Shown here: piece after piece, positions 43,930 through 52,802 of the stretch
Position numbering within the stretch: the stretch's first letter is position 1
How the letters are laid out: the number at the start of each line of letters is the position of its first letter
Source: Mediterraneibacter glycyrrhizinilyticus
GTDB taxonomy: Bacteria; Bacillota; Clostridia; Lachnospirales; Lachnospiraceae
Direction: 5' to 3'
DNA: 64,000 bases
Assembly (NCBI RefSeq): GCF_016902345.1
Contig: NZ_JACJLR010000005.1
Location: 81,871-145,870, forward strand
Position numbers and translations under genes: made by a program
Notes under the pieces: generated by a model
What the model saw: only the letters and a program-made list of their open reading frames with translations
Database searches by the model: none
Told to the model about the DNA's origin: nothing

Positions 43930-45658
43930 GGAACCGCGCCTGCGCTTTACGGACGAGGAACGGGCTGACCCGGCTCTGGAGAAGCCCATCCGTAAGGCGG
44001 ACAAGGCCGCCGCCAAAGCAGACAAGGCGCAGGCCAAAATCCCCAAAAAGCAGGTCCGGCAAAAGACGGTGGACCCGGAGACCGGCAAAGTGACCACCAA
44101 GCTGGTGCTGGAGGACAAGAAGAAGCCGCCCTCCAAATTGTCCCATGCGGTGCGGGATACCCCCGCCAATGCCGCTCTGGGGAAGCTCCACAAGGAAATC
44201 CGGGAGACCGAACAGGACAATGTGGGCGTGGAGAGCGCCCACAAGTCCGAGGAGGCTGCCGAGACCGGCGTTAGGCTTGCACGGGAAGGCTACCGCAGCC
44301 ACAAGTTGAAGCCCTACCGCAAGGCGGCCCAGGCCGAGCAGAAGCTGGAGAAGGCCAATGTGAACGCCTTGTATCAGAAGTCCCTGCGGGAAAATCCCCA
44401 GCTTGCCAGCAACCCCATCTCCCGCTGGCAGCAGAAACAGGCCATCAAAAAGGAATACGCTGCCGCCAAGCGCGCCGGTCAAGCTGTCGGGAACACCGCC
44501 AAGACTGCGGAGGCCACCGGCATGGCGGCCAAGGCGGTCAAGGAGAAAGCCCAGCAAGCGGGCGCGTTTGTCATGCGCCACAAAAAGGGCTTTTTGATTG
44601 CGGGTGCGATCTTCCTGCTGGTCTGTATGCTGCTCAACACCATGTCCTCCTGCTCCATGATGGCGCAGAGTATCGGTTCCGTGGTGTCCGGCACCACCTA
44701 CCCGTCGGATGATCCTGAGCTGGTGGCGGTGGAGGCCGACTACGCTGCCAAAGAAACGGCGCTGCAAGCCGAGATCGACAACATCGAAAGCAGCCATCCG
44801 GGGTATGACGAGTACCGCTATGACCTGGATATGATCGGGCATGACCCCCATGAGCTGGCAGCCTACCTGTCCGCCGTGCTGCAAGGCTATACCCGGCAGA
44901 GCGCCCAGGCCGAGCTGGAGCGCGTGTTCGACGCACAGTATGAACTGACGCTTACCGAGGAAGTGGAGATACGATACCGCACCGAAACTTCCACGGACCC
45001 CGTGACCGGCGAGACGACCACCGAGGAAGTCCCGTATGAGTATTACATTCTGAATGTGAAGCTCACCAGCAAGCCCATATCTTCCGTGGCTTCGGAGCTG
45101 CTAACCCCGGAACAGCTGGAAATGTACCAGGTGTACCGGCAGACGCTGGGCAACAAGCCGCTGATCTTCGGCGGCGGCTCCCCGGATACGAGCAACTCCG
45201 AGGACCTGACCGGCGTGGTATTCGTCAACGGCACCCGCCCCGGCAATCAGGCCGTGGTGGACATAGCCAAAAGTCAGGTGGGCAATGTGGGCGGTCAGCC
45301 CTACTGGAGCTGGTACGGCTTCAATTCCCGTGTGGAATGGTGCGCCTGCTTCGTGTCCTGGTGCTACGGCCAGATGGGGCTGTCCGAGCCGCGCTTTGCC
45401 GCCTGCCAGTCCCAGGGTATTCCGTGGTTCCAGTCTCACGGACAATGGGGCGGGCGTGATTACGCCAATATCGCCCCCGGCGACGCCATCTTCTTTGACT
45501 GGGACCTGGATGGCAGCGCCGACCATGTGGGCCTTGTGGTCGGCACAGACGGCAGCCGGGTCTACACCGTGGAGGGCAATTCTGGCGACGCCTGCAAGAT
45601 CAAGAGTTATTCCCTGTCCTACGAGTGCATCAAGGGCTACGGCCTGATGAACTGGTAA
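43922..45658 (+). CDS. CHAP-domain peptidoglycan hydrolase of the transfer apparatus
   Basis: Cell-wall opening protein, 578 residues, TTG start overlapping the previous gene. A long basic, Ala/Lys-rich cytoplasmic region (about 1-220) precedes one transmembrane helix (about 225-245). The extracellular part has a conserved stretch (about 265-405) and a C-terminal CHAP domain (about 440-578) with the catalytic Cys in EWCACFVSWC and His in SADHVGLVV. In Tn916/Tn1549-type elements such proteins are VirB1-like hydrolases or VirB8-like/hydrolase fusions. Confidence 0.88.
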   Translation: MNKEPRLRFTDEERADPALEKPIRKADKAAAKADKAQAKIPKKQVRQKTVDPETGKVTTKLVLEDKKKPPSKLSHAVRDTPANAALGKLHKEIRETEQDNVGVESAHKSEEAAETGVRLAREGYRSHKLKPYRKAAQAEQKLEKANVNALYQKSLRENPQLASNPISRWQQKQAIKKEYAAAKRAGQAVGNTAKTAEATGMAAKAVKEKAQQAGAFVMRHKKGFLIAGAIFLLVCMLLNTMSSCSMMAQSIGSVVSGTTYPSDDPELVAVEADYAAKETALQAEIDNIESSHPGYDEYRYDLDMIGHDPHELAAYLSAVLQGYTRQSAQAELERVFDAQYELTLTEEVEIRYRTETSTDPVTGETTTEEVPYEYYILNVKLTSKPISSVASELLTPEQLEMYQVYRQTLGNKPLIFGGGSPDTSNSEDLTGVVFVNGTRPGNQAVVDIAKSQVGNVGGQPYWSWYGFNSRVEWCACFVSWCYGQMGLSEPRFAACQSQGIPWFQSHGQWGGRDYANIAPGDAIFFDWDLDGSADHVGLVVGTDGSRVYTVEGNSGDACKIKSYSLSYECIKGYGLMNW

Positions 45659-45688
45659 GGCCGATTTATGAGAAAAGGAGTGATTGAA

Positions 45689-45946
45689 ATGGCTAAGAAC
45701 AAAATCCAGCGCATTGACCAGGAGATTGCCAAGGTCCGCGAGAAGATCGCGGAGTACCAGGACAAGCTGAAAACCCTGGAGGCGCAGAAAACCGAGGCGG
45801 AGAACCTGGAAATCGTTCAGATGGTGCGCGCCCTGCGGCTGACCCCGGAGCAGCTGAACGCCATGCTCTCCGGTGGTACGGTCCCTGGCATGGCCGCTGC
45901 CTCCGCCAACTACAACGAACAGGAGGATACCGACCATGAAGAATAA
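45689..45946 (+). CDS. DUF4315 family protein
   Basis: The 85-residue protein is a coiled coil (about 1-45: KIQRIDQEIAKVREKIAEYQ) followed by MVRALRLTPEQLNAML, matching DUF4315 of conjugative elements. AAAGGAG lies before the chosen ATG. It overlaps the DUF4366 gene by 11 bases. Function unknown. Confidence 0.88.
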   Translation: MAKNKIQRIDQEIAKVREKIAEYQDKLKTLEAQKTEAENLEIVQMVRALRLTPEQLNAMLSGGTVPGMAAASANYNEQEDTDHEE

Positions 45947-46709
45947 GAAAATTTTCAAAACCCTTTCGGCCCTCTGCGCCGCCCTGGTGCTGATGATGGG
46001 CCTTTCCGTGACTGCCTTTGCCCAGGGAACGGAAGAACTTCCGGCGGAGGATGCCACCAACGACAGCAATGTGGTCGTGGAGGAAACCGAGGACAGTCCG
46101 GCCCTGACCCCGGATGGCAACGCCGCCCTGGTGGATGATTTCGGCGACAACAAGCAGCTCATCACCGTCACCACCAAGGCAGGCAACTACTTCTACATCC
46201 TCATTGACCGGGCCAACGAGGACAAGGAAACCGCTGTCCACTTCTTAAACCAGGTGGACGAGGCGGACCTGATGGCGCTGATGGAGGACGGTCAGACCAC
46301 CCAGGAGCAGCCCGCCACCTGTACCTGTACGGAGAAATGTGTGGCCGGTGCGGTGAATACGGCCTGCCCGGTGTGTGCCACCAATATGAGCGCCTGCACG
46401 GGTAAGGAGCCGGAACCGGAGACCCCGGAAGAAACCCCGGAACCGGAAGAACCGGCGCAGAAACCCGCAGGACTGAATCCGGCCATTCTTTTGGCGGTGC
46501 TGGCTCTGATGGGTGGCGGCGGCGCTTTTGCCTACTTTAAGCTGGTAAAAAGCAGACCCAAGACCAAGGGCAACGACAATTTGGACGATTATGACTACGG
46601 CGAGGATGATACCGATCAGGAGGACGAGGACTCCTGGGAGACCGAGGAATCTGACGAGCCGGACGCTGACGGGGGCGGCGACGAGGAAAGCGAGGACAAG
46701 ACGGTTTGA
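45936..46709 (+). CDS. DUF4366 family membrane-anchored protein
   Basis: The 257-residue surface protein has a signal peptide (about 1-29, ending TAFA), a DUF4366 domain (about 60-125, NYFYILIDRANEDKETAVHFLNQ-like region), a Cys cluster (CTCTEKCVAG...CPVC, about 130-150), a Pro/Glu spacer, one transmembrane helix (about 185-205) and a very acidic tail. The ATG at 45936 follows AGGAGGA. It is part of the element's outer transfer machinery, role not known. Confidence 0.88.
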   Translation: MKNKKIFKTLSALCAALVLMMGLSVTAFAQGTEELPAEDATNDSNVVVEETEDSPALTPDGNAALVDDFGDNKQLITVTTKAGNYFYILIDRANEDKETAVHFLNQVDEADLMALMEDGQTTQEQPATCTCTEKCVAGAVNTACPVCATNMSACTGKEPEPETPEETPEPEEPAQKPAGLNPAILLAVLALMGGGGAFAYFKLVKSRPKTKGNDNLDDYDYGEDDTDQEDEDSWETEESDEPDADGGGDEESEDKTV

Positions 46710-46924
46710 CCCGCTTCACCGACAGCCCCTATGAACGCATGATGACACGCAGGCCGGAGGGCGGGAAGGAAACTTCCCGTCCTCCTACTTTATCTCCCGG
46801 CCACCCCTGTTATGGCTGCGGAAATTACCGTGACGGTCAGCCCTGCGTGGGATTCTGCCACCGGCAGCTGACCGCATGGCTGCGGGAAAGGAGGATGAAA
46901 AACCATGAAGCTGGTGATCGCTGA
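46706..46924 (+). CDS. Small cysteine-rich ICE protein
   Basis: The 72-residue protein with TTG start overlaps the DUF4366 stop by 4 bases and the topB start by 20. The CYGCGNYRDGQPCVGFCHRQL segment (Cys-x2-Cys ... Cys-x3-Cys) could bind zinc. Not assigned to a family. Overlaps on both sides and Cys spacing support a real gene. Confidence 0.55.
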   Translation: MTRFTDSPYERMMTRRPEGGKETSRPPTLSPGHPCYGCGNYRDGQPCVGFCHRQLTAWLRERRMKNHEAGDR

Positions 46925-49004
46925 GAAACCGTCCGTTGCCCAAAGTCTGGCCGCCGTGATTGGGGCCACCGCCCGCAAGGACGGCTATCTGGAGGGCGGC
47001 GGCTGGCGGGTCAGCTGGTGTGTGGGCCATCTGGCTGGTCTGGCCGACGCCGACGCTTATAACCCGGACTACGCCAAGTGGCGCTATGACGATCTGCCCA
47101 TTCTGCCGGAACCCTGGCAGATGGTGGTGAGCAAGGACAAGAAGAAACAGTTTGATGTGCTGAAGCAGCTGATGAACGCCCCGGATGTGACCGAAGTGGT
47201 AAACGCCTGCGACGCCGGACGCGAGGGGGAGCTGATCTTCCGCAGCGTCTATGAGCTGGCGGGCTGCCAGAAGCCCATGAAGCGGCTCTGGATTTCCTCA
47301 ATGGAGGATTCCGCCATCCGGGAGGGCTTTGCAAACCTGCGCCCCGGTGCAGACTATGACGGCCTGCGGGATGCGGCCCTCTGCCGCGCCAAAGCGGACT
47401 GGCTGGTGGGTATCAATGCCACCCGGCTGTTTTCCGTGCTGTACCACCGGACCCTCAACATCGGACGTGTCATGTCCCCGACGCTGGCCCTCATTGTCCA
47501 GCGAGAAGCCGAGATCGACACCTTCAAGCCGGTGCCATTCTACACGGTCACACTGGAGCTGCCCGGTTTCACCGTTTCCGGGGAGCGCATGGCAGACAAG
47601 GCTGCCGCCCAACAGCTGAAAACGGCCTGCCAAGGTGCGGCTGCCACAGTGAAAAAAGTGGGGCGCAAAAACAAATCCGAGAAGCCGCCCGCCCTCTATG
47701 ACCTGACCACCCTCCAACGGGACGCCAACCGGCTGCTGGGGTTCACCGCCCAGCAAACCCTGGACTACCTGCAAAATTTGTATGAAAAGAAGCTCTGTAC
47801 CTACCCTCGGACGGACAGCCGCTATCTGACTTCGGATATGGCGGCGAGTCTACCGGAGCTGGTCCAGCTCACTGCCGGGGCGATGCCCTTTTCCAATGGC
47901 ATGGAGATTGCCTGCAATGCCGCCCAGATTGTCAACGACAAGAAAGTGACCGACCATCATGCAGTGATCCCTACCCGCAACCTCCAGGGCGCGGACCTGT
48001 CCGGCCTGCCGGTGGGCGAAAAGGCGGTGCTGGAGTTGGTGGCTCTGCGCCTGCTGTGCGCCGTGGCCCAGCCCTATACCTTTGCGGAAACCGCCGTTGT
48101 TGTCGAGTGCGCCGGAGCGGAGTTTACTGCCAAAGGCCGCACAGTGAAAAATTACGGCTGGCGGGCGCTGGACGCTGCCTATCGCGCAGGGCTGAAGAAT
48201 GTGGAGCAGGACAAAGAACCCGAGGACAAGGCTCTGCCTGAGCTGTCTGAAGGTCAGACGCTGCCCCTTTCTGGTGCTACCGTCAAGGAGGGCAAGACCA
48301 CCCCGCCCAAGCACTTCACCGAAGATACGCTACTCTCCGCAATGGAGACTGCCGGGAAGGACGATATGCCGGAGGATGCCGAGCGCAAGGGCCTGGGGAC
48401 CCCGGCCACCCGCGCCGGGATTCTGGAAAAGCTGGTTTCCACCGGCTTTTTGGAGCGCAAAAAGAGCAAGAAAACCGTGCAGCTCATGCCATCCCATGAC
48501 GCGGTATCCCTTATCACCGTGTTGCCGGAGCAGCTGCAATCGCCCCTTCTGACTGCTGAGTGGGAGTACCGGCTGGGTGAGATCGAGCGTGGCGAGCTGG
48601 CCCCGGAGGATTTCATGGCTGGGATTAGTGCCATGCTCAAAGAACTTGTGGGAACCTATCAAGCTATCAAGGGAACGGAGTATTTGTTCAGCCCTTCCCA
48701 CGAAGTGGTGGGCAAATGCCCCCGCTGTGGCGGAGAGGTTGCAGAAATGCAAAAAGGCTTCTTCTGTCAGACAGAATCTTGCAAATTTGCAATTTGGAAA
48801 AACAACAAGTGGTGGGAGATGAAGCACAAGCAACCTACCAAAGCCATCGTAACGGCACTGCTCAAAGATGGCCGCGCTCATGTGAGGGGCTTGTACTCCG
48901 AGAAAACCGGCAAGACCTACGATGCCACTGTGGTGTTGGCGGATGATGGGCAGTACGCCAACTTCAAGCTGGAGTTTGACCAGCAGAAAGGTGGCAAACG
49001 ATGA
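46905..49004 (+). CDS. topB: DNA topoisomerase III
   Basis: Type IA topoisomerase of 699 residues, common in Tn1549-type elements. The TOPRIM domain starts KLVIAEKPSVAQ with DAGREGELIF; the active-site Tyr lies in CTYPRTDSRYL. Near the C terminus there is a zinc-finger-like CPRCGGEV...C...C cluster. AGGAGG precedes the ATG. It probably resolves intermediates during transfer or replication of the element. Confidence 0.96.
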   Translation: MKLVIAEKPSVAQSLAAVIGATARKDGYLEGGGWRVSWCVGHLAGLADADAYNPDYAKWRYDDLPILPEPWQMVVSKDKKKQFDVLKQLMNAPDVTEVVNACDAGREGELIFRSVYELAGCQKPMKRLWISSMEDSAIREGFANLRPGADYDGLRDAALCRAKADWLVGINATRLFSVLYHRTLNIGRVMSPTLALIVQREAEIDTFKPVPFYTVTLELPGFTVSGERMADKAAAQQLKTACQGAAATVKKVGRKNKSEKPPALYDLTTLQRDANRLLGFTAQQTLDYLQNLYEKKLCTYPRTDSRYLTSDMAASLPELVQLTAGAMPFSNGMEIACNAAQIVNDKKVTDHHAVIPTRNLQGADLSGLPVGEKAVLELVALRLLCAVAQPYTFAETAVVVECAGAEFTAKGRTVKNYGWRALDAAYRAGLKNVEQDKEPEDKALPELSEGQTLPLSGATVKEGKTTPPKHFTEDTLLSAMETAGKDDMPEDAERKGLGTPATRAGILEKLVSTGFLERKKSKKTVQLMPSHDAVSLITVLPEQLQSPLLTAEWEYRLGEIERGELAPEDFMAGISAMLKELVGTYQAIKGTEYLFSPSHEVVGKCPRCGGEVAEMQKGFFCQTESCKFAIWKNNKWWEMKHKQPTKAIVTALLKDGRAHVRGLYSEKTGKTYDATVVLADDGQYANFKLEFDQQKGGKR

Positions 49005-49282
49005 AGCTCTCACGCTATGAACAGGAAACCATCATCCTCTACAACCAGGCCGAAGCCACCGCCGAGGTCTATACCCATGACCCCCGGCTGCTGGAGAAGC
49101 TGCGGCGACTGGCAGAGAAATACCCGGACCAGATTGTGAAAAAGGACCGCCAGACCTTTCTCGTTCCCAAACGCTGTGTGTCCGTCCGGGAACCTTACAG
49201 CGCCGAGCGCCGTAAGGCAGCCAGTGAACTGGCCAAGGCTGCCGGATACAGGCCGCCCACCCCCAAGAAAGGCAATGAGTAA
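49001..49282 (+). CDS. Hypothetical 93-residue ICE protein
   Basis: Not recognised. Begins KLSRYEQETIILYNQAE and has a conserved-looking VKKDRQTFLVPKRCVSVREP segment, Lys/Arg-rich C terminus. It overlaps topB by 4 bases and ends 2 bases before the next start, so it is an operon member. Confidence 0.65.
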   Translation: MKLSRYEQETIILYNQAEATAEVYTHDPRLLEKLRRLAEKYPDQIVKKDRQTFLVPKRCVSVREPYSAERRKAASELAKAAGYRPPTPKKGNE

Positions 49283-49284
49283 GC

Positions 49285-52200
49285 ATGGCTGAAAGTGTCT
49301 TTGAGGCTGTCAAGCAGTCCATCACCGTCCGAGAAGCAGCGCAGATGTACGGAATCGAGGTCAACCGGAGCGGCATGGCCTGTTGTCCCTTCCACGATGA
49401 CAAAAATCCCAGCATGAAGCTGAACGAGGAATATTTTTATTGCTTTGGCTGCGGAGCCACCGGCGATGTGATTGACTTCACAGCGAGGCTCTACAATCTG
49501 TCCCCCAAAGAGGCCGCCGAGAAGCTGGCCCAGGATTTTGGCCTGGCTTATGACAGTCAGGCCCCTCCCCGGCGACGCCATGTCCGCCAGAAATCCGAGG
49601 CGCAGAAATTCAAGGAGGACCGAGACCATGCCTTTCGTGTCCTGGCCGACTACTTTCATTTGCTCCGCAAGTGGGAAACGGACTACACACCCAAAACACC
49701 GGAGGAAAATCCACATCCCCGATTCATGGAGGCAATCCAGAAAAAGGACTATGTGGGCTATCTGCTGGATTTTTTTCTGGAGAACAGCCCGGAGGAGCAA
49801 AAGCTGTGGATTGCCGAACATCAATCAGAAATAGCCAAATTGGAAAGGAGAGTGAAATTCATGGCTGATAAGACCACCAATCGAGAACGGTTACAAGAGA
49901 TCACAGCGGGCATTGAACAGGGTATCAAGGAACTGTTTGAGAGCGAGAAGTATATGCGCTATCTGTCCGTCATGTCCAAGTTCCACCGCTACTCCGTCAA
50001 CAACACCATGCTCATCTATATGCAGCGCCCGGACGCCACCCTGGTGGCCGGGTTCAACAAGTGGAAAAATCAGTTTGAGCGCCATGTGAAAAAGGGTGAG
50101 CATGGTATCACCATCATTGCCCCCACGCCCTACAAAAAGAAGATCGAGGAAATGAAGCGCGACCCGGATACTCATGCACCCATCCTGGACGCGGATGGCA
50201 AGGCGGTCATGGAGGAAAAAGAAATTGAAATCCCCATGTTCCGTCCGGTGAAGGTGTTCGATGTGAGCCAGACGGACGGAAAGCCCCTGCCAGAGCTGGC
50301 CTCCAGCCTGTCCGGGACGGTGCCGCACTATGAGGCTTTCATGGAAGCTCTGCGCCGCTCGGCTCCGGTTCCCATCGAGTTTGAGCCGATGGCCGAGAAC
50401 ATGGACGGCTATTTCTCCTCTGACCAGCAGCGGATCGCCATCCGGGAAGGCATGAGCGAGGTGCAGACTGTTTCCGCCGCTGTCCATGAGACCGCGCACA
50501 GTAAGCTCCACGACCCCAAAAAGTACGAAGCGGAGCCGACCTGGAAGATCGTGATGGTGAGCGAGGGCGGCACCAAGCATGACTTCCGTCTGGACTTCGC
50601 CACCGAAGCAGAGGCGGAACAGGCCGCCGCCGAGGAAGGCTGGCGCTATGTGGACGAGAATCGGTTTGAGTGGCGGTTGGAAGTGGAGGAAGATCTGACG
50701 GCGGTGAAACAGGCCGCCAAGAACCGCAACACCGAGGAAGTGGAGGCCGAGAGCATTTCTTATGCGGTTTGCCAGTATTTCGGCATCCAGACCGGCGAGA
50801 ACAGTTTTGGCTACATCGCTTCCTGGTCGAAGGACAAGGAGCTGAAGGAGCTGCGGGCCAGTCTGGAGACCATCAACAAGACTTCCTGCGAGCTGATTAA
50901 CGACATCGAGCGCAACTACAAGGAAATCTGCAAGGAGCGCGGCATTGACCTGACTGCCGCCACGGAACCGCAGCAGGACTCTATCGAGCAGCTGGCAGCA
51001 GACATCGACCAGTTCACTTTCGATTATGACCCTTATGAGTATCGGAACAATGCAGATAGCCGTGAGGACGCACTGCACGAACTGACTGCCACACTCCGAA
51101 GCGGAGATGCCAGCGGTGTACGCGAATGGCTCCAGAATATCGTGAACGAGGATGAACCGGATGAAACCACCCAAAAAGCTGCCGAGCTTATGGGACGCTT
51201 GGATCAGCTGGTGCCGATGACTGAACCGGAACAGCTGACCGAGCCGGAAAATACCGAAAGTGTCCAGCCCAGCGCCGAGTACCGGGAGGCCCTGTTGGTG
51301 CTGGATGATACCAGCTACCTTCATGTTCAGCCCTGCGACACCGGCTGGGACTACACGCTCTACGATGTGGCAACCATGAAGCAGATGGACGGCGGCCAGT
51401 TGGACGGGCCGGATATGGGCCGTTCCACAGCGGTTAGCCATATCTGCGAGGACCTGGGGATGGGCGGCAAGTCCATCAAGTATGCGCCGCTGTCCATGAT
51501 CGAGACTTTGCAGGAGGCGGCTTACCACCAGATGCAGGAACAGGTCAGCCAGCAGACCACAGAAGCTGCCGCCACCCAGCTGCCGGATGCCCAGGAGCAG
51601 GCGTTGGACGAGTATCCCATGCCGGACCCGGCACTGACTCAGGATGATCTGGAGAAATGCGGCTACCTGGACGGTGACCTTCTGCCCCTCTCCAAAGAGC
51701 GAGCCTATGAGCTGATGGAGCGAGACCTGACCGTTTATATCGTCCAGGAGGGTGAAAACCCGGAAATGGCCTTTGACACTGCCGACCTGGACGCCCATGA
51801 CGGTATCTTTGCTGTGTCCCGCGAGGAATGGGAGCAAAGCCCGGACTTTCACGAAAAAGTTTTGGAACGACAGGATCGGCAGTTGGAACGGGAACAGGCG
51901 TTTCTTTCCCATGAGGGAAATTGTTTTGCTATTTATCAGGTGAGCAAGGATGACCCGCAGAATGTGCGTTTTATGAATCTGGATTGGCTGCAATCGCACA
52001 ATCTGTCCGTAGAGCGGAGTAACTATGACCTTATCTATACCGCCCCTCTGGACGGTTCCGGCAGCACTATGGAGCAGCTGGAAAGGCTGTATGAGCAGTT
52101 CAATCTGCAAAAGCCGGTGGATTTTCACAGCCCGTCTATGAGCGTCAGTGACATCGTTGCCATCAAGCAGAATGGTCAGGTATCCTGTCATTACTGCGAC

Positions 52201-52506
52201 AGTGTTGGTTTCACCCAGGTGCAAGGTTTCTTGCCGGAAAATTCGCTGAGAAATGCGGAAATGACGGTGGAAGATGATTACGGCATGATCGACGGTATCA
52301 TCAATAACGGCCCAAAGGAGCCGACAGTGGCCCAGCTGGAACAACAGGCCCGCAGTGGTCAGCCCATTTCTCTTATGGACTTGGCAGCAGCCGTCCATCG
52401 AGAGGAACGGGAAAAGAAAAAGTCCGTAATGGAGCAGCTGAAAAGCCAGCCCAAGACGGAACACAAAAAGACAGCGCAAAAAAAGAGCGCGGAAAGGGAG
52501 CTTTGA
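49285..52506 (+). CDS. CHC2 zinc finger + ArdC-like zincin + DUF4316/YodL fusion
   Basis: One open frame of 1073 residues that joins parts I know as separate genes. Residues 1-75 are a DnaG-type CHC2 zinc finger (CPFH at 34-37, CFGC at 53-56). From residue 193 an ArdC-like domain starts (YMRYLSVMSKFHRYSVNNTML), with a zincin HETAH motif at about 401. DUF4316 (about 815-870) and a YodL domain (about 870-990) end the protein. At 49861, in frame, an ATG has GGAAAGGAG upstream, so the ArdC-like part can also be made alone. ArdC proteins are linked to antirestriction and ssDNA binding on entry of conjugated DNA. The weak ribosome site at 49285 leaves the first start less certain. Confidence 0.82.
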   Translation: MAESVFEAVKQSITVREAAQMYGIEVNRSGMACCPFHDDKNPSMKLNEEYFYCFGCGATGDVIDFTARLYNLSPKEAAEKLAQDFGLAYDSQAPPRRRHVRQKSEAQKFKEDRDHAFRVLADYFHLLRKWETDYTPKTPEENPHPRFMEAIQKKDYVGYLLDFFLENSPEEQKLWIAEHQSEIAKLERRVKFMADKTTNRERLQEITAGIEQGIKELFESEKYMRYLSVMSKFHRYSVNNTMLIYMQRPDATLVAGFNKWKNQFERHVKKGEHGITIIAPTPYKKKIEEMKRDPDTHAPILDADGKAVMEEKEIEIPMFRPVKVFDVSQTDGKPLPELASSLSGTVPHYEAFMEALRRSAPVPIEFEPMAENMDGYFSSDQQRIAIREGMSEVQTVSAAVHETAHSKLHDPKKYEAEPTWKIVMVSEGGTKHDFRLDFATEAEAEQAAAEEGWRYVDENRFEWRLEVEEDLTAVKQAAKNRNTEEVEAESISYAVCQYFGIQTGENSFGYIASWSKDKELKELRASLETINKTSCELINDIERNYKEICKERGIDLTAATEPQQDSIEQLAADIDQFTFDYDPYEYRNNADSREDALHELTATLRSGDASGVREWLQNIVNEDEPDETTQKAAELMGRLDQLVPMTEPEQLTEPENTESVQPSAEYREALLVLDDTSYLHVQPCDTGWDYTLYDVATMKQMDGGQLDGPDMGRSTAVSHICEDLGMGGKSIKYAPLSMIETLQEAAYHQMQEQVSQQTTEAAATQLPDAQEQALDEYPMPDPALTQDDLEKCGYLDGDLLPLSKERAYELMERDLTVYIVQEGENPEMAFDTADLDAHDGIFAVSREEWEQSPDFHEKVLERQDRQLEREQAFLSHEGNCFAIYQVSKDDPQNVRFMNLDWLQSHNLSVERSNYDLIYTAPLDGSGSTMEQLERLYEQFNLQKPVDFHSPSMSVSDIVAIKQNGQVSCHYCDSVGFTQVQGFLPENSLRNAEMTVEDDYGMIDGIINNGPKEPTVAQLEQQARSGQPISLMDLAAAVHREEREKKKSVMEQLKSQPKTEHKKTAQKKSAEREL

Positions 52507-52507
52507 T

Positions 52508-52723
52508 ATGAACAACTTCACCTTTGAGGAAACGAACCTTCTTTGCATCTACAACACCGGCAGCCGCACCGGGCTGATCGACGCTCTGACGGAGATGCGC
52601 GGTGAGCTTTCGCCGGAGGAAGCCGAGCTGCGGGAACTGACGGACAGCGCCCTGGGTAAACTCCAAGCTATGAACGACACCGAGTTTGCCGAACTGGAGC
52701 TGTACCCAGATTTCGACGAGTAA
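52508..52723 (+). CDS. TTRAP: transposon-transfer assisting family protein
   Basis: The 71-residue acidic protein begins NNFTFEETNLLCIYNTGSR, which matches the TTRAP family found in Tn1549-like elements; ALTEMRG and DSALGKL are further family segments. It starts just after the preceding stop and is followed by an 80-base gap. Role unknown. Confidence 0.8.
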   Translation: MNNFTFEETNLLCIYNTGSRTGLIDALTEMRGELSPEEAELRELTDSALGKLQAMNDTEFAELELYPDFDE

Positions 52724-52802
52724 AAAACACACATAAAGACCTGATGGGACGGCCTGATATGCCGTCCCATTTCTATTCAACATGAAGGGAGGACAGAAAA
52801 CC

